A stretch of 6,924 bases of DNA from Deltaproteobacteria bacterium (GTDB taxonomy: Bacteria; Desulfobacterota; Deferrimicrobia; Deferrimicrobiales; Deferrimicrobiaceae): the NCBI GenBank assembly GCA_003513855.1, contig DOTC01000043.1:2038-8961 (forward strand), in the 5' to 3' direction. A program made the position numbers and the translations under genes. The notes under the pieces were generated by a model, which was given only the letters and a program-made list of their open reading frames with translations, did no database searches and had not been told where the DNA came from. This document shows positions 1 through 5,698 of the stretch, in pieces; positions within the stretch are counted from its first letter, which is position 1, and each line of letters starts with the position of its first letter.

Positions 1-56
1 GGATCCCGCCATATCGCACCCGATCTTCCGCTTTCAGGGCATGAAGGCAGACGATG

Positions 57-1124
57 CTACATAAGAAAGACCCGCCCGGTTACCCCGGCGAACAGGAGGG
101 GAAACAGGACCCGGGACCAGCGATCGATGCGCCGGGCCAGCTCCAGGCGTTCCCCGCGTGCGAGTGTCGAGGTGACGATCACCTCCATCAGGGTGGCGAA
201 CACCAGGACCGTGGCCCCGAAGAGGAACTGGTCCATGCGCGTCATGTAGGAAACCTTGGGCAGATCCGCACCCACGGCGAACCGGTAGGCGATAAGCGTC
301 AGCATCGCGGTCATCGAGACGCCGATCTGGATCCCTCCCTCCTTGGGGTCGATCCAGAACACCACCCAGGACATGGCTACGATCAGGATCAGGGGAATGA
401 TGATCTTGTAGACGTAATAGCCGGCCTTCCGTTTGGCCGTGAACGAAAATTCGGCCAGGCTCAACATCCGCTGTTTGTCTCTCAAGCTCGGAACAGGCAT
501 GGTTTCGGCGTTCCACTTCTCCACCTTCCAGTCGGGCAGGGACAGAACCTTCGCGATTCCGTCGGGTACCTCCGGGTCCGGTACCAGCTCCACCTCCTCG
601 TTTGTGGACCCTGCAGCCACAACCTGGATCGTATAGACCTGCCGGTCCATGGGGAAATCCCGGAGGTCCAGCGGCTGGGAAAAATCTCCCCAGAACCGCT
701 GCCGGTAGATGACGTCGCCCTTGGGGCCGATTTCCACCACGTCGGGGAAAGTGCGCGTAAGATTTCTCCGGTTCACGGCCTGCAGCCTCGGGTGCCAGAC
801 GGCTTTCAGGTCTTTCCGGACCGGGGCAGGCCCCCGGTGGGCGAGTCTCTCATCCCGCCACCGGGCTTCGAAGTAGACGTTTGCCGTGAAGCTCTGCTCC
901 GCGCTGTGGATTCCCGTCACGTCGAGATAGAACACCGCGAGCGTGACCCGGGTCGGCCCCTGCTCCGGTGCCGGCCGGTTGAAATCTCCCCTTGCGGGCA
1001 CGGCTACAGCACCCAGAACCAGGAGGATTCCCATGAGGCTGGAAAACCCACGGATTGCCCGGTTCCGGTCCCAACGGGCCTCAACGGGATGTTTCCAACG
1101 ATGAACGTCTTTCCTATGTTTCAC
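57..1124 (-). CDS. Bacterial pentameric ligand-gated ion channel (Cys-loop receptor superfamily, ELIC/GLIC-like)
   Basis: Inner-membrane ion channel subunit expected to form a homopentamer, with a periplasmic ligand-binding domain followed by four membrane helices. From the GTG start (355 aa), a basic N-region leads to a signal-peptide core at about 31-44. The beta-sandwich ligand-binding domain spans about 50-232. It has W110-x-P112 and a cysteine-less Cys-loop with F157-P158-x-D160; the whole protein contains no cysteine. Helices are M1 236-258 (conserved P244), M2 265-286, the M2-M3 loop with L288-P289, M3 299-322 and M4 about 334-355, after which the chain ends at once. M2 aligns without gaps to ELIC from 9' to 16' (L275 at 9', A279 at 13', F282 at 16'). 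An ATG lies two codons upstream, but AGGAG at 1132-1136 almost touches it and sits 7 bases from the GTG, so GTG is preferred. It is the last gene of the minus-strand cluster. Family assignment is secure; the ligand and ion selectivity are unknown. Confidence 0.93.
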   Translation of the reverse strand: MKHRKDVHRWKHPVEARWDRNRAIRGFSSLMGILLVLGAVAVPARGDFNRPAPEQGPTRVTLAVFYLDVTGIHSAEQSFTANVYFEARWRDERLAHRGPAPVRKDLKAVWHPRLQAVNRRNLTRTFPDVVEIGPKGDVIYRQRFWGDFSQPLDLRDFPMDRQVYTIQVVAAGSTNEEVELVPDPEVPDGIAKVLSLPDWKVEKWNAETMPVPSLRDKQRMLSLAEFSFTAKRKAGYYVYKIIIPLILIVAMSWVVFWIDPKEGGIQIGVSMTAMLTLIAYRFAVGADLPKVSYMTRMDQFLFGATVLVFATLMEVIVTSTLARGERLELARRIDRWSRVLFPLLFAGVTGRVFLM

Positions 1125-1158
1125 ATCCATTCTCCTGACGTGACCTCTCTGAAAACAT
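1114..1158 (-). CDS. Possible 14-codon upstream ORF overlapping the channel start
   Basis: An ATG at 1158 opens a 14-residue reading frame (MFSERSRQENGCET) ending in TAG at 1116-1114. It has an excellent GGGAGGAG ribosome site that begins right after the outer-membrane gene's stop, with GGAGG 6 bases from the ATG. The ORF spans and overlaps the channel start in another frame, an arrangement that permits translational coupling. The peptide itself resembles nothing I recognise. It may only be a relic ribosome site, or mark a start lost by frameshift. Confidence 0.25.
   Translation of the reverse strand: MFSERSRQENGCET
1132..1136 (-). promoter_or_regulatory. Shine-Dalgarno deciding the channel start
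   Basis: AGGAG lies 1 base from the ATG at 1130 but 7 bases from the in-frame GTG at 1124. The spacing favours the GTG, giving a protein two residues shorter. Confidence 0.55.
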
Positions 1159-1172
1159 GACGCTCCTCCCTG

Positions 1173-2024
1173 TCAGAAACGGAAATTCACGCCGAACGCC
1201 GGCCCGCCCAGGCCCACGTCCTGCAGCAGCTTGCCGCTCTCCATGTCGTAATAAAGGTAGCGGTACATCAGGGACAGGTCGATCCAGCTGAACCGGTACT
1301 GGATGCCGGCCCCCCCCTGCCATGTGAGATCCGAGGAGCCCGTTCCCACATCAAAATAGTACGGGATGCCCCATTTCCCGCTGCCGAGCCCCACCCGTCC
1401 GCGGATACCGATGATCCCGTCCCATAGGTTTTCTCGTTCCGTGATGCTGCCCGAGCGGGCGAACGACTGCCCCGGCCCGGGTCCCGAAACGGTGCCGGAG
1501 AGGTTCCAATCCGTCTTGGCCTCGATGCCGAAATACCGGAACCCGAGGAGAACGTCGAGCGACGATGTTTTCCCTTGTGCGACCGTGTAGGCCCCTGCCA
1601 GTCCCCATTCGACTCCCTTGATCTCGACGCTGGTGCCCGTATCCAGGGTGGCGGGAACCGTGACCCGGCCTCCGGGCCCGGAGAAGTTTACCGATTTCAC
1701 CTGGCTGCCTGATGATTCGAGATCCAGGTAGATCACGTCCGTTACGAGGGACCATCGACTCTTCCGCGCCTCGGCGGTAAACATCAAAGCGAAGTTCAGG
1801 TCCTCGAGGATCTTGGTGGTGTCGATGTCCACATCGGGGCCGCCGCCTCCCTCGGGAATGCTGTAACTCAGGGAGCCGCTGATGCTGGGGAGCCACAAGT
1901 ATGGCTGTACCGCGAAGGTCCACCGGTCCGCAGGGGCCGGGTTCTCCGCGTTCGCGGAGAACGGGAGCGATACCAGGAACAGCAATATCAATCCTATCCG
2001 CCAAGCGTGCCCCTTCTCCTTCAT
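1173..2024 (-). CDS. Outer-membrane beta-barrel protein, function unknown
   Basis: 283-residue exported protein, probably an outer-membrane barrel. A Sec signal peptide occupies residues 1-26 (hydrophobic core 10-20, cleavage after SANA-type residues at ANA|E). The mature chain begins with an aromatic strand (WTFAVQPYLWLP at 35-46). It continues as alternating amphipathic segments separated by Gly/Ser/Pro-rich loops (57-63, 115-122, 178-187), and ends with G-V-N-F-R-F, where the terminal Phe is the usual recognition signal for the BAM assembly machinery. An in-frame ATG exists 28 codons upstream, but AAGGAG at 2032-2037 lies 7 bases from the ATG at 2024 and the signal peptide starts there. 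It is 42-48 bases upstream of the channel gene, so probably co-transcribed. I do not recognise a specific family, transported substrate or gene symbol. Barrel architecture is an inference from pattern, not from homology. Confidence 0.85.
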   Translation of the reverse strand: MKEKGHAWRIGLILLFLVSLPFSANAENPAPADRWTFAVQPYLWLPSISGSLSYSIPEGGGGPDVDIDTTKILEDLNFALMFTAEARKSRWSLVTDVIYLDLESSGSQVKSVNFSGPGGRVTVPATLDTGTSVEIKGVEWGLAGAYTVAQGKTSSLDVLLGFRYFGIEAKTDWNLSGTVSGPGPGQSFARSGSITERENLWDGIIGIRGRVGLGSGKWGIPYYFDVGTGSSDLTWQGGAGIQYRFSWIDLSLMYRYLYYDMESGKLLQDVGLGGPAFGVNFRF

Positions 2025-2111
2025 CCGCCATCTCCTTTCCGTCGGTGATAACAGGTTGAACACAGGCGGCACCGTATGCCGTCTCCGTGGCCGCGTCGGC
2101 GACTTCACCCC

Positions 2112-2210
2112 CTACGGGACGGTGACCTCGTGGATCTTGCCGGTGAACCGGTTGTCGCCTTCCTTTTCCGCCCCCGGCGACTTGGCCTGGCAGTAAGGAA
2201 GGCCATGCCG
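2112..2210 (-). pseudogene. Remnant of a second arylsulfatase: C-terminal tail only
   Basis: In the gap between the periplasmic-protein and barrel genes, a minus-strand frame closed by TAG at 2114-2112 encodes EGDNRFTGKIHEVTVP just before the stop. This matches the final strand of the intact arylsulfatase (FTGKIHMVTV, residues 771-780) at 9 of 10 residues. At DNA level, 2118-2147 and 2902-2931 agree at 27 of 30 bases. Flanking residues do not match the intact gene, and this copy ends right after the strand, so it looks like a divergent paralogue rather than a recent duplication. There is no ATG, GTG or TTG in frame, and a TGA lies upstream at 2213-2211, so it is not translatable as it stands. 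The upstream part (about 2172-2210) has no recognisable homology. Confidence 0.65.
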
Positions 2211-2231
2211 TCAATCGCCGGGGGGGCCTGT

Positions 2232-2726
2232 TCAATTCCCCGGAACCAGGGGTATTTCGCCAGCCAATTCGTACTTGACGATCATGCGGATCTTGTTTTC
2301 GATCTGAAGGTAGCGGGCGACCTTGGTGGCCGGCAAAACCTTTTCCAGCTTCGGAACGTAGGACTGCATCTGCTTTACTTCGTCCGCCTGAAGCGCGAGG
2401 AAGTCGGACGTCAGCTTCTTCGCTTTGTCATTGTCCATGGACCTCGCATTCCACGCATCGGCATAGGACTTGATTAATGCCCCCGTGCGATTGTTGAGCG
2501 TTTCGAGGTCCTTCTGGTAGGCCTCATACACCGGCCAGAACCCCTTGGCCTCGGATTCGGTGAGCTGCATGTTTTCCGCCACGATGAGCTTCTTGTCTGC
2601 CTTGAGCTTGTCACGCAGGATCTGCATGTTGTCTGCCGGCTTGTCGGCCGGGGGGTTCTGGGCGAACGCCGGTGCCATGCAGACAGTGGCAACCAACAAT
2701 ACGACGAACGTGGTCAATTTCTTCAT
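2232..2726 (-). CDS. Small helical periplasmic protein, function unknown
   Basis: 164-residue exported protein. The signal peptide is MKK plus a hydrophobic core, with likely cleavage at AFA|Q after residue 22. The mature part is almost entirely helix-forming and highly charged. A conserved-looking element sits at about 53-72 (MQLTESEAKGFWPVYEAYQK), followed by long helices at 73-95 and 99-125, and a final element, IENKIRMIVKYELAGEIPLV, at about 142-161. The LT-x-x-EA-x-x-FWPVYEAY pattern resembles small periplasmic Spy/CpxP-like and related helical proteins, but this is a resemblance, not a firm family call. AGGAGG at 2735-2740 lies 8 bases before the ATG at 2726, which rules out the longer in-frame start upstream. 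It follows the arylsulfatase by 88 bases on the same strand. It might act as a periplasmic chaperone or stress-related partner; this is inferred from fold style only. Confidence 0.85.
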   Translation of the reverse strand: MKKLTTFVVLLVATVCMAPAFAQNPPADKPADNMQILRDKLKADKKLIVAENMQLTESEAKGFWPVYEAYQKDLETLNNRTGALIKSYADAWNARSMDNDKAKKLTSDFLALQADEVKQMQSYVPKLEKVLPATKVARYLQIENKIRMIVKYELAGEIPLVPGN

Positions 2727-2814
2727 GACGATCTCCTCCTGTCTCGTGAAATGGGATTCCTGTCTCTCCAAGGAAAGGGCGTCGGCCCCTCCCAATCGGA
2801 TGGTTGTGAACGGC

Positions 2815-5241
2815 TCAATCCGACAACGCCTTCTTGTGAGCGTATTCCGCGCGGAGCATATCCTCCTCCGCCTTGTCTGCCTTTTTCATCTCCTTCACCT
2901 CGACGGTGACCATGTGGATCTTGCCCGTGAACTTCGACTTCGCCTCCGACCCGATCGTCTCGACCACCGGTGTCGCGAGGTCGATGCCGACGTCCGCCGT
3001 CTCGTCCGCGGAGAAGATCATCGGCTGGGTGTGCTCGATCCGCCCTTCGGCGACTTTCTTTTCGTTCACGTACAGCGTACCCATGCCACCCTTGGCCAGT
3101 CCGCCGCCGTCATAGGCAAACTCGAACCGGATGGTTGATTTTCCGGGCTTGAGCTTCTCCGTCGCGGCGACGGTGAAGCGCTTCAGGCCGAGGAAGTTGT
3201 AGTCGTAGGCCGGCACCCCGTCCTTGACATAGAGCGCCCAGCCGCCGAAGCGGCCGCCCTGCACGATGATCGCGCCGTTCCCTCCGCCCTCCGGCACTTC
3301 GACCTCTGCCGTGACGGTCGTGGACCGGTTCTTGATGTTCAGGAAGACGTTCTCGGTCATGCCGGTCATGCCTTCGGCGAGCGTCAGCGAGTTGCGTCCC
3401 GCCATCAGGTCGGGGCGTCCCGCGAGCGCGGCGTTGACCCGTTCAACCGTCCGGTCATCGATCGGCAGCACGTAGTTCTTTTCGGCCTCTTTCATGAAGA
3501 GTGCCTGCAGCTCGGCGAGCTTCTTCGGTTCCTTTTTCGCCAGGTCGTTCACCAGGCTGAAGTCGGTCCGCGTGTCGTAGAGCTCCCAGATGTCCTCGGC
3601 GAGTCCCCGGCGCGGCTTCATTTCCCACGGCGCCCTGTGGATGGTCCTCGCGAACCAGCCGTCGTGGTAGATGGCCCGGTTGCCGAACATCTCGAAGTAC
3701 TGGGTGACATGCCGCTCCTTCGCCTTGGCATCTTCGAAGGTGTAGACCATGCTCACCCCGTCCATCGGCCGTTGCGGCGTGCCGTCGACCTCCTTGGGCT
3801 CGGGCAGTCCGGCGGCCTCGAGGATGGTCGGGGCGACATCGATCACGTGGGTGAATTGCGTGCGCATTTCGTTCTTTGCCTTGATCCTCTTGGGCCAGCG
3901 GATGGCCATGCCGACCTTGGTGCCGCCATAGTCCGAGGCGACCTGCTTGGTCCACTGATAGGGGGTGTCGAACGCCACAGCCCAGCCGGCCGCCATATGC
4001 GGGTAGGTTTCTGGGCCGCCCCACTTGTCCAGGACCTTGAGCATGTCCTCGACCTTCTCGTGCACGCCGTTGAAATACGTCATCTCGCTGAACATGCCGT
4101 TCCGGCCGCCCTCGGCACTGGTGCCGTTGTCGCCGTACACGAAGAATATCAGTGTGTTTTCGAGCTGCCCGGTCTCCTCGATGGCCGCGACGACCCGGCC
4201 GATCTCATGGTCGGTCATCTCGACGTAGGCGGCAAACACTTCGACCTGGCGAGTGAAGAGCTTCTTTTCCTCCGCGCTCAGTTTGTCCCAGTCCGGGATC
4301 GCTTCAGGCTTTGGCGCGAGCCGGGTACCCTTGGGCACGACGCCCCGTTCGATCTGCCGCGCCAGGATCTGCTCGCGCAGCTTGTCCCATCCCTGGTCGA
4401 ACTTGCCCTTCCAGCGAGCGATCCATTCTTTGGGAACATGGTGCGGCGCGTGCGTGGCGCCTGGCGCAAAATAGACAAAGAACGGCTTGTCCGGCGTCAG
4501 CGCCTTCTGGTACTTGATCCAGGCGACCGTCTTTTCGGTCATATCGGTCAGGAAATGGTAGTTCGGGTCCTCCGGCAAGTCGACTGGGGTCACTCCGTCG
4601 TAGATGAACGGAGCCCACTGGTTGGTCTCACCGCCGAGAAAGCCGTAGAACTTGTCGAAGCCCTGATGGGTCGGCCAGCGGTCGAGCGGACCCGCGATGC
4701 TTGCTTCCCATGCCGCGGTCTCGTGCCACTTGCCGAAGGCCCCGGTGCTGTATCCGTTCAAACGGAGCATTTCGGCAACCGGGGCAACGCTGTTCGGAAT
4801 CTGGCCGGTGTTCCCGGGAAACGCCGTGCCGGTCTCGATGATCCCGCCCATGTTGTTGACATGGTGGTTCCGCCCGCTCTTGAGAGCCGCGCGTGTCGGA
4901 GAACAGACGGCGGTAGTGTAGAAGTTGTTGTATCTCAGCCCTTCCCTGGCAATCCGGTCGAAGGTGGGCGTGCCAACCGGCCCGCCGAACTCGCTGGTGC
5001 CCGCGAAGCCGAGGTCGTCGACCAGCACAACCAGCACGTTCGGGGCACCGGCAGGCGCCTTCACCTCGAAGCGCGGCGGGGGTGTCGCCTTGCGCACGTC
5101 GAGCTCGGTGCTATATGGGTACTTGGGCTCCCGGATGGGCAGCACCGTGCGGTCGGGCTCGGCGCCCTCCGCCGGTTGCGCAAACGCGAGCATGAACACG
5201 AGGCCAATGGCAAGGAACAGGACGGCGGCAATCTGCTTCAT
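2815..5241 (-). CDS. Secreted arylsulfatase, Cys-type (formylglycine-dependent), long form with C-terminal beta domain
   Basis: Hydrolyses sulfate esters to alcohol and sulfate, probably in the periplasm. The signal peptide is residues 1-21 (AFA|Q). The alkaline-phosphatase-like sulfatase core spans about 66-600. Metal ligands appear as D75-D76 and D371-N372, and the C113-S-P-T-R117 box supplies the cysteine that formylglycine-generating enzyme converts to formylglycine. K171 and H173 (GKWH), H264 (THAPHH) and K442 match the catalytic Lys/His set of Pseudomonas arylsulfatase, so the site is complete. At 808 aa it is far longer than that ~536-residue enzyme: residues about 615-780 form an extra beta-rich, Gly-rich domain, and a Lys/Glu/Ala-rich tail follows (781-808). 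AAGGAGG at 5252-5258 lies 10 bases before the ATG. It is first in the minus-strand cluster. No maturation enzyme is encoded in the window. The true substrate cannot be read from sequence; 'arylsulfatase' is the family name. Confidence 0.96.
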   Translation of the reverse strand: MKQIAAVLFLAIGLVFMLAFAQPAEGAEPDRTVLPIREPKYPYSTELDVRKATPPPRFEVKAPAGAPNVLVVLVDDLGFAGTSEFGGPVGTPTFDRIAREGLRYNNFYTTAVCSPTRAALKSGRNHHVNNMGGIIETGTAFPGNTGQIPNSVAPVAEMLRLNGYSTGAFGKWHETAAWEASIAGPLDRWPTHQGFDKFYGFLGGETNQWAPFIYDGVTPVDLPEDPNYHFLTDMTEKTVAWIKYQKALTPDKPFFVYFAPGATHAPHHVPKEWIARWKGKFDQGWDKLREQILARQIERGVVPKGTRLAPKPEAIPDWDKLSAEEKKLFTRQVEVFAAYVEMTDHEIGRVVAAIEETGQLENTLIFFVYGDNGTSAEGGRNGMFSEMTYFNGVHEKVEDMLKVLDKWGGPETYPHMAAGWAVAFDTPYQWTKQVASDYGGTKVGMAIRWPKRIKAKNEMRTQFTHVIDVAPTILEAAGLPEPKEVDGTPQRPMDGVSMVYTFEDAKAKERHVTQYFEMFGNRAIYHDGWFARTIHRAPWEMKPRRGLAEDIWELYDTRTDFSLVNDLAKKEPKKLAELQALFMKEAEKNYVLPIDDRTVERVNAALAGRPDLMAGRNSLTLAEGMTGMTENVFLNIKNRSTTVTAEVEVPEGGGNGAIIVQGGRFGGWALYVKDGVPAYDYNFLGLKRFTVAATEKLKPGKSTIRFEFAYDGGGLAKGGMGTLYVNEKKVAEGRIEHTQPMIFSADETADVGIDLATPVVETIGSEAKSKFTGKIHMVTVEVKEMKKADKAEEDMLRAEYAHKKALSD

Positions 5242-5281
5242 GGCGTAGGTCCCTCCTTTTTTTCTTACTTCGTAGGTTTCT

Positions 5282-5446
5282 TCACGAGAACGTAAACCAG
5301 GGTATTTCCTTGAAAGGCCGCTTTACGGTGTCTATCTGGTCCGAGGGCAGGTTGACAAACCGCGCCGAAATTTCAGTCAGCAAGGTTTCAAATCGCAGTC
5401 GCTCTTCAAGGTCATGTAGTAAATCGACTTCCGTCTGTTCCTTCAT
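5282..5446 (-). pseudogene. Truncated N-terminus of a PAS/GAF sensor or sigma-54-type regulator
   Basis: A 54-codon minus-strand ORF starts at ATG 5446 and stops at TGA 5284-5282, 40 bases before the arylsulfatase start. Residues 14-39 (from EERLRFETLLTEISARF through VNLPSDQID) look like the opening helix conserved in many multi-domain PAS/GAF histidine kinases and sigma-54-interacting regulators, where it leads into a sensor domain. Here the resemblance ends after D39; the last 15 residues look unrelated and the frame closes. All sensor, kinase or ATPase domains are missing. No clear ribosome site precedes the ATG. I read it as the broken 5' end of a regulator gene joined to the arylsulfatase upstream region by deletion or insertion. 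A short functional peptide is possible but less likely. Confidence 0.6.
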
Positions 5447-5456
5447 CTCGACACGT

Positions 5457-5484
5457 ATTATTTCGCAAGATAAATCACAGACAA
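5457..5484 (-). promoter_or_regulatory. Candidate sigma-70-like promoter for the minus-strand cluster
   Basis: On the minus strand TTGTCT (5484-5479) and AATAAT (5462-5457) are separated by 16 bases, inside an AT-rich stretch. It points toward the regulator remnant and the arylsulfatase. Transcription would begin close to the remnant's ATG, giving the arylsulfatase a ~200-base leader that contains the remnant. AT-rich DNA yields such matches by chance, so this is tentative. Confidence 0.25.
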
Positions 5485-5590
5485 ATCATCTTTGTCCGGG
5501 ATTTTTACATACCACTATACAATATGAGAAAAAAAAGAGGTAACCTGACCATCCCCCGAGATCGGCCTACCCGTATCTCTGTGTAACAAC

Positions 5591-5619
5591 CCTGGACGCT
5601 GGAATCCGTTCGCGCCAGG
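5591..5619. repeat. Imperfect inverted repeat in the leader of the secreted protein gene
   Basis: CCTGGACGC (5591-5599) pairs with GCGCCAGG (5612-5619) as an 8-bp stem with one bulged A and a 12-base loop. It lies about 80 bases before the start at 5699. No T-run follows on either strand, so it is not a classical terminator; it could be a leader hairpin, an operator or chance. Confidence 0.25.
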
Positions 5620-5685
5620 TTTGCGTCCTTTGAGAAAACTAAAAATTCCAACCGGAATGATGGCTCGCTAAAACCACAAGTTGTC

Positions 5686-5692
5686 AAGGAGG
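5686..5692 (+). promoter_or_regulatory. Shine-Dalgarno deciding the start at 5699
   Basis: AAGGAGG ends 6 bases before GTG 5699-5701. It lies inside the longer reading frame that could begin at TTG 5681, which makes that upstream start very unlikely. Confidence 0.8.
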
Positions 5693-5698
5693 TTGGCA

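Larger units (their letters stand above)
5447..5698. other. Intergenic region between divergent transcription units
   Basis: About 250 bases between the regulator remnant (minus) and the secreted protein (plus), visibly richer in A+T than the flanking genes, with an 8-A tract at about 5529-5536. It should contain promoters for both directions. I see the weak minus-strand promoter at 5484-5457, a weak plus-strand pair (TTGTCC 5492-5497 and TATACA 5516-5521, 18 apart) and an imperfect hairpin at 5591-5619. No convincing coding sequence or RNA gene is visible. Confidence 0.5.

Noticed and set aside
1..6. Window opens exactly on a BamHI site (GGATCC), suggesting a clone end
   Set aside because: The same hexamer occurs several more times inside the window, so the coincidence carries little weight.
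54..1160. 368-codon plus-strand ORF opposite the channel
   Set aside because: Antisense shadow of a clear ion-channel gene; low-complexity composition with no family resemblance.
2062..2074. 12-base match CAGGCGGCACCG also at 6443-6454
   Set aside because: Too short to be a meaningful repeat in GC-rich DNA; no shared context.
2067..2081. CGGCA...TGCCG inverted repeat upstream of the barrel gene
   Set aside because: A 5-bp stem with no T-run; too weak to call a terminator or operator.
2025..2108. Upstream ATG extending the barrel protein by 28 residues
   Set aside because: The extension is Arg/Pro-rich and would bury the signal peptide; AAGGAG sits correctly for the ATG at 2024.
2765..2800. 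GGGC/GCCC hairpin after the sulfatase as a terminator
   Set aside because: The stem is only 4 bp with a weak T-run, so it is insufficient for an intrinsic terminator.
3637..5295. 552-codon plus-strand ORF opposite the arylsulfatase
   Set aside because: It is the antisense shadow of the GC-rich sulfatase gene: composition is Arg/Gly/Val/His-rich, with no recognisable domain and no ribosome site.
5290..5312. Similarity of the sequence before the sulfatase to the 3' end of the periplasmic-protein gene (shared ACCAGGG...TATTTC)
   Set aside because: Only about 12-13 bases match, with a one-base gap; chance matches of that size are expected in about 7 kb.
5524..5586. 20-codon basic plus-strand ORF beginning MRKKRGNLT
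   Set aside because: No ribosome site, no similarity I recognise, and it lies in an AT-rich leader where short ORFs are common.
5681..5698. TTG start extending the secreted protein by six residues
   Set aside because: The extension reads through the AAGGAGG ribosome site that serves GTG 5699, and the signal peptide begins at 5699.
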